Counted from the first letter of the stretch, positions 25,232-34,194 are shown. The stretch is 64,000 bases of DNA from Pseudomonas fragi (GCF_002269505.1 NZ_NQKQ01000028.1:1-64000); one strand, 5' to 3'. Notes: generated by a model not told the origin, from the sequence alone. Translations and numbers: made by a program.

Positions 25232-26806
25232 ATGATTACCGGCAAAATGCTCATCGGCCAGTCGGCAGTGCGTGGCGACAACGGATCGCTGTCTGCAATC
25301 AACCCTGCCACCCATGAAAAGCTCAGTCCCGACTTCGGCGTCGGCGATATCGCTGACATCGATCAGGCCTGCATGCTGGCGCAGCAAGCCTGCGACCGCT
25401 ATCGCGCGACCACGGCAGAGCAGCGTGCCCAGTTCCTGGAAGCGATCGCCACGGGCATCCTGGCGTTGGGGGTCACGCTGATCGGGCGCGCGTCTCTCGA
25501 ATCAGGCTTGCCTGCCGCGCGCCTGATCATCGAACGGGGCCGCACCGTGAGCCAGTTGCGGCTGTTTGCGCAAGTGTTGCGTGACGGCCACTATCTCGGC
25601 GCCACCCTGGACTGTGCTTTGCCGGCGCGCCTGCCTTCTCGCCCCGACCTGAGATTGCACAAGATCGCCCTCGGCCCGGTGGCTGTATTTGGTGCAAGCA
25701 ATTTTCCCCTGGCGTTTTCGGTTGCGGGCGGCGATAGCGCCGCAGCCCTGGCCGCTGGCTGCCCGATAGTGGTCAAGGCACACGAAGCTCATCTCGGTAC
25801 TTCGGAGCTGGTCGGTCAGGTGATTCAACAGGCAGCCGCTGCCCACAACTTGCCAGAGGGCGTGTTTTCCCTGCTTATAGGTGACGGTAACCCGTTCGGC
25901 CAGACCCTGGTCAGCCATCCCGCGATCAAGGCAGTCGCCTTCACCGGTTCGCGTCAAGGCGGCCTGGCGCTAATGCGTACAGCGGCGCAACGCAGCGAAC
26001 CGATTCCGGTATACGCCGAAATGAGCTGCATCAATCCCGTGTTCCTGTTGCCCCATGCGCTGTCGATGCGCGCCAGCGAAATCGGTCGTGGATTCGTTGA
26101 AGCTCTGACGATGAGTGCCGGGCAACTGTGCACCAATCCGGGCTTGGTGATTGCTATGGAAGGCTTGCCTCTGACCCAGTTTTACAACACGGCCCAGGAC
26201 GCCCTGTGCAAAAAGGCGGCAGCAACCATGCTGACGCCGGGCATTCATCATGCCTACCTCGCCGGAATTGAAGAGACAGGCAAGACCAACGGTGTTACGA
26301 CGCTGGGGCAAGGTTGCCCTGCAGAAAAACCCTGTACAGCGCAAGCCACAGTGTTCGTAACGGATGCAGCCACCTTTCTGACGACAGAACGACTGAGCGA
26401 CGAAATATTCGGCCCCAGCTCGCTGATAGTCGCCTGCAAGAATGAAGATGAAATGCTGGCGGTCGCCGAGCACCTGTCTGGACAGCTGACGGCGACCCTG
26501 CAACTGGATGACGCTGATCATGCGCTGGCCAGAAAACTGCTGCCCGTCCTTGAGCGCAAGGCCGGCCGCATCTTGGTGAATGGTTATCCGAACAACGTCG
26601 AGGTCACTCACGCGATGGTGCATGGAGGCCCGTTCCCGGCCAGTTCGGACAGTCGCAGTAGCTCAGTCGGCGCCAGTGCCATCGACAGGTTCTTGCGGCC
26701 GGTGTGCTATCAGGACCTGCCTGCGGCCTTGATGCCGGCTGCGCTACAGGATGGCAACCCGCTAGAACTGTGGCGCACGGTCAATGGTCAATGTGTGCTT
26801 GCCTGA
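25232..26806 (+). CDS. Aldehyde dehydrogenase, 2-oxoglutarate-semialdehyde type
   Basis: 524 residues, the length and layout of alpha-ketoglutarate semialdehyde dehydrogenase. GPVAVFGASNFPLAFSVAGG is the Rossmann and oxyanion Asn block, AFTGSRQGG the cofactor loop, YAEMSCINPVFLLP the Glu block typical of this subfamily, and SAGQLCTNPGL contains the catalytic Cys. It would oxidise an aldehyde to the acid with NAD(P). ATG 25232 is chosen because AGGAAA lies six bases before it and the family starts ITGKMLIG; ATG 25205 would add nine residues. Last gene of the cluster, followed by a strong terminator. Confidence 0.85.
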   Translation: MITGKMLIGQSAVRGDNGSLSAINPATHEKLSPDFGVGDIADIDQACMLAQQACDRYRATTAEQRAQFLEAIATGILALGVTLIGRASLESGLPAARLIIERGRTVSQLRLFAQVLRDGHYLGATLDCALPARLPSRPDLRLHKIALGPVAVFGASNFPLAFSVAGGDSAAALAAGCPIVVKAHEAHLGTSELVGQVIQQAAAAHNLPEGVFSLLIGDGNPFGQTLVSHPAIKAVAFTGSRQGGLALMRTAAQRSEPIPVYAEMSCINPVFLLPHALSMRASEIGRGFVEALTMSAGQLCTNPGLVIAMEGLPLTQFYNTAQDALCKKAAATMLTPGIHHAYLAGIEETGKTNGVTTLGQGCPAEKPCTAQATVFVTDAATFLTTERLSDEIFGPSSLIVACKNEDEMLAVAEHLSGQLTATLQLDDADHALARKLLPVLERKAGRILVNGYPNNVEVTHAMVHGGPFPASSDSRSSSVGASAIDRFLRPVCYQDLPAALMPAALQDGNPLELWRTVNGQCVLA

Positions 26807-26869
26807 GTCGAAATGTTCCTGATGAGAACAACACTTCAACGTTAAAAAAACACGACGCAAAGCCATAAA

Positions 26870-26893
26870 AAAAGCCCCTATACAGGGGCTTTT
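26870..26893. terminator. Bidirectional terminator ending the cluster and ssb
   Basis: AAAAGCCCCT-ATAC-AGGGGCTTTT, a perfect 10-bp stem with A and T tracts. It separates the plus-strand cluster from the minus-strand ssb gene and marks the right edge of the accessory block. Confidence 0.92.
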
Positions 26894-26928
26894 CATCTGA
26901 ATCTTTACCTGAATGTCACAGGTAATTA

Positions 26929-27453
26929 TCAGAACGGGATATCGTCATCAAAGCTGTCGAAATCCGGAGCTGGCTGTGGAGCCTGCTGCTGTGGCGCTGG
27001 ACGCGACTGCTGTTGTTGCGGTGCAGGGCGTTGAGCCTGCTGACGCGGAGCAGACTGCTGAGGCTGCTGGTAGTTGTTGCCACCACCCTGGTTTTGCTGG
27101 TCGCCCTGTGGACGGCCACCCAGCAGCTGCATGGTGCCTTGCATGTCGACCACGATTTCTGTGGTGTAACGCTTGATACCGTCTTTTTCCCATTCACGGG
27201 TTTGCAGCTTGCCTTCGATGTACACCTGCGAACCCTTGCGCAGGTATTCACCAGCGATTTCGGCAACTTTGCCGAACATCGATACACGGTGCCATTCAGT
27301 CTTTTCGACTTTCTGGCCGGTTTGCTTGTCAGTCCATTGTTCGCTGGTTGCCAGACTCAGGTTGGTCACGGCATTACCGTTAGGCAAGTAGCGAACTTCG
27401 GGATCCTGGCCGCATGTGCCGACCAATATAACTTTGTTAACCCCACGGGCCAT
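26929..27453 (-). CDS. ssb: Single-stranded DNA-binding protein
   Basis: 174 residues. The OB fold spans residues 1 to about 110 (NKVILVGTCGQDPEVRYLP, WHRVSMFGKVAEIAGEYL, VYIEGKLQTREW), a Gln/Pro/Ala-rich disordered linker follows, and the acidic tip FDDDIPF recruits repair and replication proteins. It acts as a tetramer coating single-stranded DNA. It lies nine bases after the MFS gene and is probably transcribed with it. It is beside uvrA, as in other Pseudomonas. Confidence 0.97.
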   Translation of the reverse strand: MARGVNKVILVGTCGQDPEVRYLPNGNAVTNLSLATSEQWTDKQTGQKVEKTEWHRVSMFGKVAEIAGEYLRKGSQVYIEGKLQTREWEKDGIKRYTTEIVVDMQGTMQLLGGRPQGDQQNQGGGNNYQQPQQSAPRQQAQRPAPQQQQSRPAPQQQAPQPAPDFDSFDDDIPF

Positions 27454-27462
27454 AACGTTCTC

Positions 27463-28854
27463 CTAGGCTTCGCACGTCGGCGCTGGGTTAACCAACTGCT
27501 CGAGTGTCGCGCGATCCAATAGTTCGGTGTCCAATTTGATATAAATCGCAGACTCTTCAGTCACGATCACTGCATCTGTAACGCCATTGACTGCCTTTAA
27601 ACGCTCAGCCAGACCTGCTTCGCGCAGCGCCTCGGGTGATAACGGCAGGCGCAGGCTTGTTACGTACGGTGGTTCGCGCATGGTAACAGCAAAGGCCAGC
27701 CAGAGTGCAGCCAGACCTGCGCATCCAAGGAACACAACCGACAAACCGCCATGCTGGAACAACCAGCCGCCGAGTATGCCGCCCAGTGCCGAACCGAGGA
27801 ATTGGCTGGTGGAATAAACCCCCATTGCCGTGCCCTTGCCGCCTGCGGGTGAAACTTTGCTGATCAGCGAAGGCAGTGAAGCCTCCAACAGGTTGAACGC
27901 GGTGAAAAACACCACGGTGCCGATCACCAACGCCCGCAAGCTGTCGCCGAACTTCCAGAAGAATAGCTCAGTGAGCATCAACGTAATGACGGCGCCGAGT
28001 AAAACTCGTTTCATTTTGCGTTTCTTTTCGCCGTAGATGATGAACGGAATCATGGCGAAAAAAGAAATCAGCAAGGCCGTCAGGTACACCCACCAATGCT
28101 GCTCCTTGGGCAAACCGGCCTTTTCGACCAGCGCCAGCGGCAAGGCAATGAAGCTCGACATCAACATGGCGTGCAACACAAAAATGCCAAGGTCCAGGCG
28201 CAACAGATCGGGGTGACGCAAGGTCGGCAGCAAAGCCTGCTTCGCCACACCGGACTCACGATGCTGCAAGGTCCCGGTGGAACGCGGCACCATGAACATC
28301 ACGATCACGATCCCGCACAGTGCCATTGCCCCCGTGGCCAGAAACAGACCGGATAACCCGAATGCACGGGTCAGCAACGGCCCCACGACCATTGCAACAG
28401 CAAATGACAACCCGATGGTCATGCCGATCATGGCCATCGCCTTGGTGCGATGCTGTTCACGGGTAAGGTCCGACAACAGCGCCATGACAGCTGCTGAAAT
28501 CGCCCCTGCGCCTTGCAGGATACGTCCCGCAATAACGCCCCAGATCGAATCGGAATTGGCCGCCAGCACACTGCCCAGAGCAAAAACGATCAACCCCAGG
28601 TAGATCACCGGGCGCCGCCCGATACGGTCTGAAATAACACCAAACGGGATCTGAAAAATGGCTTGGGTCAGGCCATAAGCGCCAATTGCCAGACCAATCA
28701 GGGCGGGCGTTGCACCGGCAAGGTCCATCCCATAGGTTGCCAACACCGGCAACACCATAAACATGCCCAGCATACGGAAGGCGAACACAAGGGCCAGACC
28801 GCTTGCTGCCCGGGTCTCGCCGCTGCTCATGCGTTCGCTGTGGGGATCGTGCAT
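27463..28854 (-). CDS. MFS transporter with C-terminal YAM-like domain (YajR-like)
   Basis: 463 residues, twelve membrane segments. DRIGRRPVIYLG between helices 2 and 3 is the MFS signature A motif. The last 70 residues are soluble (LRLPLSPEALREAGLAERL ... NGVTDAVIVTEE) and match the ferredoxin-like YAM domain of E. coli YajR, a proton-driven exporter of uncertain substrate. The position between ssb and uvrA is conserved in Pseudomonas. It diverges from uvrA. Confidence 0.88.
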   Translation of the reverse strand: MHDPHSERMSSGETRAASGLALVFAFRMLGMFMVLPVLATYGMDLAGATPALIGLAIGAYGLTQAIFQIPFGVISDRIGRRPVIYLGLIVFALGSVLAANSDSIWGVIAGRILQGAGAISAAVMALLSDLTREQHRTKAMAMIGMTIGLSFAVAMVVGPLLTRAFGLSGLFLATGAMALCGIVIVMFMVPRSTGTLQHRESGVAKQALLPTLRHPDLLRLDLGIFVLHAMLMSSFIALPLALVEKAGLPKEQHWWVYLTALLISFFAMIPFIIYGEKKRKMKRVLLGAVITLMLTELFFWKFGDSLRALVIGTVVFFTAFNLLEASLPSLISKVSPAGGKGTAMGVYSTSQFLGSALGGILGGWLFQHGGLSVVFLGCAGLAALWLAFAVTMREPPYVTSLRLPLSPEALREAGLAERLKAVNGVTDAVIVTEESAIYIKLDTELLDRATLEQLVNPAPTCEA

Positions 28855-28986
28855 GGAAAAACCTCATGTGAACCGGCGGCGATTCTATCAGTCCCATCGA
28901 GTAACAGCACATACACGAGAGTGCCGCGACGCTTTGTCACGCAAAAGTTATAAAGGCTGCTTGAATGACAGTGTGCCATCAAGGCC

Positions 28987-29015
28987 TGCACAGCTTTCGC
29001 ACAGATCCGTATACT
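28987..29015 (+). promoter_or_regulatory. Candidate sigma70 promoter for uvrA
   Basis: TGCACA at 28987-28992 and TATACT at 29010-29015 with a 17-bp spacer, ending 36 bp before the GTG start. I see no exact CTG-N10-CAG LexA box in the divergent gap. Confidence 0.4.
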
Positions 29016-29051
29016 CATTCGTTTACGTTATGCCCGCCAAGCGAGGCCGCA

Positions 29052-31886
29052 GTGGACAAGATCCTGATACGTGGGGCACGAACCCACAACCTGAAGAACA
29101 TCGACCTGACCCTGCCAAGGGACAAACTGATCGTCATCACCGGACTGTCTGGCTCCGGCAAATCATCCCTTGCGTTTGACACGCTGTATGCCGAAGGCCA
29201 GCGACGTTATGTCGAGTCGCTGTCAGCCTATGCGCGGCAGTTCCTTTCGATGATGGAAAAGCCTGACGTCGATACCATCGAAGGTCTGTCGCCGGCGATT
29301 TCCATCGAACAGAAATCGACCTCGCACAACCCGCGCTCCACCGTCGGCACCATCACCGAAATCTACGATTACCTGCGTCTGCTGTATGCCCGCGTAGGTA
29401 TTCCGCGCTGCCCCGATCACGATATTCCACTGGAAGCCCAGACCGTCAGCCAAATGGTTGATCTGGTGTTGGCGCAGCCTGAAGGCAGCAAGCTGATGTT
29501 GCTCGCGCCGGTCATTCGCGAGCGCAAGGGCGAACACTTGTCGGTGTTTGAAGAGCTGCGCGCCCAAGGTTTTGTTCGGGCACGGGTCAATGGCAAGCTC
29601 TGCGAGCTGGACGAATTGCCCAAGCTCGACAAGCAGAAAAAACACACCATTGATGTAGTGGTTGACCGCTTTAAAGTGCGCGCCGATCTGCAGCAGCGTC
29701 TGGCCGAGTCGTTCGAGACCGCGCTGAAACTGGCCGATGGCATTGCCCTGGTCGCGCCGATGGACGATGAGCCGGGCGAAGAGATGATCTTCTCAGCGCG
29801 CTTCGCCTGCCCGATTTGCGGCCACGCGATCAGCGAGCTGGAACCCAAGCTGTTCTCCTTCAATAACCCGGCAGGGGCATGCCCGACCTGCGATGGTTTG
29901 GGGGTCAAGCAGTTCTTCGATATCAAGCGCCTGGTCAATGCCGAGCTGACCCTGGCCGAAGGGGCGATACGCGGCTGGGACAGGCGTAACGTCTATTACT
30001 TCCAGATGCTCGGGGCGCTGGCCAAGCATTACGACTTCAGCCTTGAGGTGCCTTTCAGCGAACTGCCGGCCGACAAGCAAAAAGTCATTCTGTATGGCAG
30101 CGGCACGCAAAACGTAGATTTCCGTTATCTGAATGACCGCGGCGACATCGTCAAGCGTGCGCACCCGTTCGAAGGCATCGTGCCAAACCTTGAGCGCCGT
30201 TACCGCGAAACCGAATCGGCCACCGTGCGCGAAGAGCTGGCCAAGTTCTTGAGCACTCAGTCTTGCCCGGATTGCCGCGGCACACGACTGCGGCGCGAAG
30301 CCCGGCATGTGTGGGTCGGCGAAAAAACCCTGCCGGCCGTGACCAATATGCCGATCGGTGACGCAACCGAGTACTTCAGCACGCTGAGCCTGACCGGGCG
30401 TCGTGGTGAAATTGCCGACAAGATCCTTAAGGAAATTCGCGAACGCCTGCAGTTCCTGGTGAATGTGGGCCTGGACTATCTGTCCCTGGACCGTAGTGCC
30501 GATACCCTGTCAGGCGGTGAAGCCCAGCGTATTCGTCTGGCTAGCCAGATTGGCGCGGGTCTGGTCGGGGTGCTGTATATCCTCGACGAGCCCTCCATCG
30601 GCTTGCATCAGCGCGATAACGATCGACTGCTGGGCACCCTCAAGCATCTGCGCGATATCGGCAACACCGTGATTGTGGTTGAACACGACGAAGACGCCAT
30701 TCGCCTGGCTGACTACGTTGTGGATATCGGCCCGGGCGCGGGTGTGCATGGTGGCCATATTGTCGCGCAAGGCACGCCTGCCGAAGTCATGGCTCATCCG
30801 GACTCACTGACCGGCAAGTACCTGTCGGGGCGTGTGAAGATTGCCGTACCTGCCAAGCGCACACCGCGCAACAAGAAGCTGACACTGTCGCTCAAGGGCG
30901 CTCGCGGCAATAACTTGCGCAACGTAGACCTGGAGATACCGATCGGCCTTTTGACCTGTGTGACCGGGGTTTCCGGTTCGGGCAAGTCGACCCTGATCAA
31001 CAACACACTCTACCCGCTCAGCGCCACGGCCCTGAATGGCGCGACCACGCTCGAAGCGGCGGCGCACGACAGCATCAAGGGGCTTGAGCATCTGGACAAA
31101 GTCGTCGATATCGACCAAAGCCCGATTGGCCGTACGCCGCGCTCCAACCCTGCAACCTACACCGGGCTGTTTACACCAATCCGCGAGTTGTTCTCGGGTG
31201 TGCCTGAGTCGCGCTCGCGCGGTTACGGCCCCGGGCGTTTCTCCTTCAACGTGAAGGGCGGACGCTGCGAGGCCTGTCAGGGCGATGGCCTGATCAAGGT
31301 AGAAATGCACTTTCTGCCGGACATCTATGTGCCTTGCGATGTGTGCAAGAGCAAGCGGTATAACCGTGAAACCCTTGAGATCAAATACAAGGGCAAGAGC
31401 ATCCACGAAGTGCTGGAAATGACCATCGAAGAAGCGCGAGTGTTCTTCGATGCAGTGCCTGCACTGGCGCGCAAGCTGCAAACGCTGATGGATGTAGGTC
31501 TGTCCTATATCAAGCTCGGACAATCGGCCACCACGCTGTCAGGCGGTGAAGCGCAACGGGTCAAGTTGTCCCGCGAGCTGTCCAAGCGCGATACCGGCAA
31601 GACCCTGTATATCCTCGATGAGCCTACAACCGGTTTGCACTTTGCCGATATCCAGCAATTACTGGATGTACTGCATCGTCTTCGTGATCACGGTAATACC
31701 GTAGTCGTGATCGAGCACAACCTGGACGTGATCAAGACGGCTGACTGGCTGGTGGATCTTGGGCCTGAAGGTGGCTCCAAAGGTGGGCAGATTATTGCCA
31801 CCGGGACACCGGAAGAAGTAGCCGAGATGAAGCAATCACATACTGGCTTCTATCTGAAGCCACTGTTGATTCGCGACAAGGCTTAA
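29052..31886 (+). CDS. uvrA: Excinuclease ABC subunit A
   Basis: 944 residues from GTG 29052, aligning with the E. coli start DKIEVRGARTHNLKNI; an upstream in-frame ATG at 28965 would add 29 residues. It has two ABC ATPase halves, each with Walker A (GLSGSGKSSLAF, GVSGSGKSTLINN) and signature (LSGGEAQRI, LSGGEAQRVKLS). Zinc-binding Cys pairs are CPICGH with CPTCDG and CEACQGDG with CDVC. It recognises bulky DNA lesions and loads UvrB. Confidence 0.98.
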   Translation: MDKILIRGARTHNLKNIDLTLPRDKLIVITGLSGSGKSSLAFDTLYAEGQRRYVESLSAYARQFLSMMEKPDVDTIEGLSPAISIEQKSTSHNPRSTVGTITEIYDYLRLLYARVGIPRCPDHDIPLEAQTVSQMVDLVLAQPEGSKLMLLAPVIRERKGEHLSVFEELRAQGFVRARVNGKLCELDELPKLDKQKKHTIDVVVDRFKVRADLQQRLAESFETALKLADGIALVAPMDDEPGEEMIFSARFACPICGHAISELEPKLFSFNNPAGACPTCDGLGVKQFFDIKRLVNAELTLAEGAIRGWDRRNVYYFQMLGALAKHYDFSLEVPFSELPADKQKVILYGSGTQNVDFRYLNDRGDIVKRAHPFEGIVPNLERRYRETESATVREELAKFLSTQSCPDCRGTRLRREARHVWVGEKTLPAVTNMPIGDATEYFSTLSLTGRRGEIADKILKEIRERLQFLVNVGLDYLSLDRSADTLSGGEAQRIRLASQIGAGLVGVLYILDEPSIGLHQRDNDRLLGTLKHLRDIGNTVIVVEHDEDAIRLADYVVDIGPGAGVHGGHIVAQGTPAEVMAHPDSLTGKYLSGRVKIAVPAKRTPRNKKLTLSLKGARGNNLRNVDLEIPIGLLTCVTGVSGSGKSTLINNTLYPLSATALNGATTLEAAAHDSIKGLEHLDKVVDIDQSPIGRTPRSNPATYTGLFTPIRELFSGVPESRSRGYGPGRFSFNVKGGRCEACQGDGLIKVEMHFLPDIYVPCDVCKSKRYNRETLEIKYKGKSIHEVLEMTIEEARVFFDAVPALARKLQTLMDVGLSYIKLGQSATTLSGGEAQRVKLSRELSKRDTGKTLYILDEPTTGLHFADIQQLLDVLHRLRDHGNTVVVIEHNLDVIKTADWLVDLGPEGGSKGGQIIATGTPEEVAEMKQSHTGFYLKPLLIRDKA

Positions 31887-31897
31887 ATCGCGGTACA

Positions 31898-31935
31898 AAA
31901 AAGCCCCTGTCATCGTGAGATGGCAGGGGCTTTTT
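31898..31935. terminator. Bidirectional terminator between uvrA and ftnA
   Basis: AAAAAGCCCCTG pairs with CAGGGGCTTTTT around a 14-nt loop that can fold further (CATC/GATG). It serves both converging genes. Confidence 0.9.
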
Positions 31936-31952
31936 GCTGAGGCTTATGCCGA

Positions 31953-32417
31953 TCAGAACTGCGATTGCAGGTAGTTCTGCAGACCAATCGACTTGATCAG
32001 GCCCAGCTGTTTTTCCAGCCAGTAAGTGTGATCTTCTTCTGTGTCTGCCAACTGAACACGCAGCATGTCGCGGCTCACATAGTCCTTGTGCAGCTCGCAC
32101 AGGGCGATGCCTTTGCACAGGGCGGCACGGACCTTGTATTCAAGGCGCAGGTCGGCAGCGAACATCTCAGGCACTGTGGTGCCCACATCCAGATCATCCG
32201 GGCGCATGCGCGGCGTGCCTTCGAGCATCAGAATCCGGCGCATCAACGCATCAGCGTGTTGTGCCTCTTCTTCCATTTCGTGGTTGATGCGCTCGTACAG
32301 CTTGGTGAAACCCCAATCCTCGTACATACGGGAATGGACAAAATATTGGTCACGCGCAGCCAACTCGCCGGTCAGCAACGTGTTGAGGTAATCGATTACA
32401 TCCGGGTGGCCTTGCAT
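31953..32417 (-). CDS. ftnA: Bacterial ferritin FtnA (formerly BfrA), no heme ligand
   Basis: 154 residues from ATG 32417 (MQGHPDVIDYLN). The ferroxidase ligands are present in GELAARDQYF, NHEMEEEAQHAD and the later LADTEEDH. In bacterioferritins the residue before QH/KH in EMKHAD is the heme-binding Met52; here it is Ala (EEAQHAD), as in the P. aeruginosa protein beside katA now called FtnA. It stores iron as a 24-mer and may supply iron for catalase heme. An open frame back to 32489 is not used by the family. Confidence 0.9.
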   Translation of the reverse strand: MQGHPDVIDYLNTLLTGELAARDQYFVHSRMYEDWGFTKLYERINHEMEEEAQHADALMRRILMLEGTPRMRPDDLDVGTTVPEMFAADLRLEYKVRAALCKGIALCELHKDYVSRDMLRVQLADTEEDHTYWLEKQLGLIKSIGLQNYLQSQF

Positions 32418-32530
32418 CGCCGTACATCTCCCTGCTTGAAAGACTGTAGTTTGAACCAAGCGGCCTGAGAGGTCACGGCTAAATCGCAATAAAAACCCTG
32501 TTTTGAAGAGAAAAGAGGGTTAAAAAACGC

Positions 32531-32557
32531 AAAAACCGCCCAATTGAGGGCGGTTCT
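32531..32557 (-). terminator. Terminator after katA
   Basis: ACCGCCC-AATTGA-GGGCGGT hairpin with five As on its left side, giving a U tract in the minus-strand katA transcript. Confidence 0.8.
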
Positions 32558-32581
32558 GCTTCTCACTTAGAGTTAGTTACG

Positions 32582-34021
32582 CTATACACCCAGCGCCTTG
32601 GCAACACCATCGCCGTAAGCCTGATCAGCGTTGTAGAAATGCTGCAGCTGACGCTCGACGACATCACTCGACACACCGGCCATAGCGCCTGCGATGTTGT
32701 CGATCAGCAGGGCTTTCTGCTCGTCGTTCATCAAACGGAACAGGGCACCGGCGTGGCTGTAGTAATCGCTGTCCACGCGATGATCATAACGATCTGCGGC
32801 ACCACTCAGGGCCAATGGTGGCTCAGCGTATTGAGGCGCTTGTTTCGGCGCGTCGCCATAGCTGTTTGGTTCATAGTTCGGCGCAGCGCCGCCATTGTTG
32901 CCGAAGGCCATAGAGCCATCGCGCTGATAGTTATGCACAGGCACCCGTGGCGAGTTGATCGGCAGGTGCTGGTGGTTGGTGCCTACACGGTAGCGATGGG
33001 CATCGGCATACGCGAACACACGGCCTTGCAGCATACGGTCAGGCGACAGACCCACACCGGGGATCATGTTGCTTGGGCCAAACGCCGCCTGCTCCACTTC
33101 CGCAAAGTAGTTCAGCGGGTTGCGGTTCAGCTCCAGCTCACCGATTTCAATCAGCGGGAACTCCTTTTGCGACCAAGTCTTGGTCACATCAAACGGGTTC
33201 TCGTAGTGGGCAGCAGCTTGCGCCTCGGTCATGACCTGCATGCACACGCGCCATTTCGGGAAATCACCACGCTCAATGGCTCCAAACAAGTCGCGCTGTG
33301 CGTAGTCCGGATCGGTACCGGCAAGACGTGCAGCTTCAGCAGGCGGCAGGTTCTTGATGCCTTGCTTGGTCTTGTAGTGCCATTTGACCCAGTGACGCTC
33401 ACCCGCAGCGTTAATCAGGCTATAGGTATGGCTACCGAAGCCGTGCATGTGGCGATAGCCATCGGGAATGCCACGATCAGAAAACAGGATGGTGACCTGG
33501 TGCAGCGACTCAGGTGAGTGCGACCAGAAGTCCCACATCATCTGTGCACTTTTCAGGTTGCTTTGCGGCAAGCGTTTTTGGGTGTGGATAAAGTCAGGAA
33601 ACTTCAGCGGATCACGAATGAAGAAGACCGGTGTGTTGTTACCCACAATGTCCCAGTTGCCTTCCTCGGTGTAGAACTTGAGCGCGAAGCCACGTGGATC
33701 ACGCTCGGTATCTGCAGAGCCACGTTCACCCCCTACCGTGGAGAAGCGCAGAAAAGTCGGGGTTTGCTTGCCAATGGTGTCGAACAACTTGGCGCTGCTG
33801 TACTGAGTCATGTCACGGGTCAGGGTAAAGGTGCCATGTGCGCCTGAACCTTTGGCATGTACACGGCGTTCCGGAATGTTTTCACGGTTGAAGTGCGCGA
33901 GTTTTTCGATGAGGTGAAAATCGTCGAGCAGCAATGGGCCACGAGGGCCGGCAGAACGAGAATTCTGGTTATCAGCAACTGGAGCGCCGCTGGCGGTTGT
34001 AAGCGTTTTGGTCTGGCTCAT
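32582..34021 (-). CDS. katA: Catalase, small-subunit clade (KatA-like)
   Basis: 479 residues. The distal His lies in ERRVHAKGSGAHG, the Asn in DIVGNNTPVFF, and the proximal heme Tyr in GRVFAYADAHRYRVG. It is a cytoplasmic heme catalase converting hydrogen peroxide to water and oxygen. Length and sequence fit clade 3 small-subunit catalases. GAGGAAGC precedes the ATG. Position next to ftnA is conserved in Pseudomonas, where the ferritin supports catalase activity. A Fur-like half-box pair lies about 107 bp upstream. Confidence 0.95.
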   Translation of the reverse strand: MSQTKTLTTASGAPVADNQNSRSAGPRGPLLLDDFHLIEKLAHFNRENIPERRVHAKGSGAHGTFTLTRDMTQYSSAKLFDTIGKQTPTFLRFSTVGGERGSADTERDPRGFALKFYTEEGNWDIVGNNTPVFFIRDPLKFPDFIHTQKRLPQSNLKSAQMMWDFWSHSPESLHQVTILFSDRGIPDGYRHMHGFGSHTYSLINAAGERHWVKWHYKTKQGIKNLPPAEAARLAGTDPDYAQRDLFGAIERGDFPKWRVCMQVMTEAQAAAHYENPFDVTKTWSQKEFPLIEIGELELNRNPLNYFAEVEQAAFGPSNMIPGVGLSPDRMLQGRVFAYADAHRYRVGTNHQHLPINSPRVPVHNYQRDGSMAFGNNGGAAPNYEPNSYGDAPKQAPQYAEPPLALSGAADRYDHRVDSDYYSHAGALFRLMNDEQKALLIDNIAGAMAGVSSDVVERQLQHFYNADQAYGDGVAKALGV

Positions 34022-34127
34022 GTGTTTGCTTCCTCAGTCAGTCTTTGTACTGCCGGCTAATCGGCTGAGGAGGAGTATTGACCATGAACTAAACATGGGC
34101 AAATGCATTAAATGATCAAGATCAATA

Positions 34128-34140
34128 GATAATGATAATC
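34128..34140. promoter_or_regulatory. Fur-box-like GATAATGATAATC upstream of katA
   Basis: Two perfect GATAAT hexamers plus C match the first 13 of the 19-base Fur consensus; the third hexamer (GAACGC) does not match ATTATC. It lies between katA and the rplQ terminator, in the right place for katA control. Confidence 0.5.
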
Positions 34141-34150
34141 GAACGCACAC

Positions 34151-34178
34151 AAAAAACCGGGCACTAGGCCCGGTTCTT
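34151..34178 (-). terminator. Terminator of the alpha operon after rplQ
   Basis: AACCGGGC with GCCCGGTT around a 5-nt loop, followed in the minus-strand transcript by six Us. It ends the long ribosomal transcription unit. Confidence 0.88.
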
Positions 34179-34194
34179 TGTAGAGACTGACGTC

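Noticed and set aside
5777..26806. Housekeeping fatty-acid synthesis or beta-oxidation operon
   Set aside because: The mix of PLP decarboxylase, diiron protein, 2-oxoglutarate oxygenase, methyltransferase and exporter, and the altered KAS III active sites, do not fit either housekeeping pathway.
28855..29051. Possible LexA box before uvrA (CTGCTTGAATGACAG)
   Set aside because: The spacing is CTG-N9-CAG, not CTG-N10-CAG, and the interior is not TA-rich as in Pseudomonas LexA sites.
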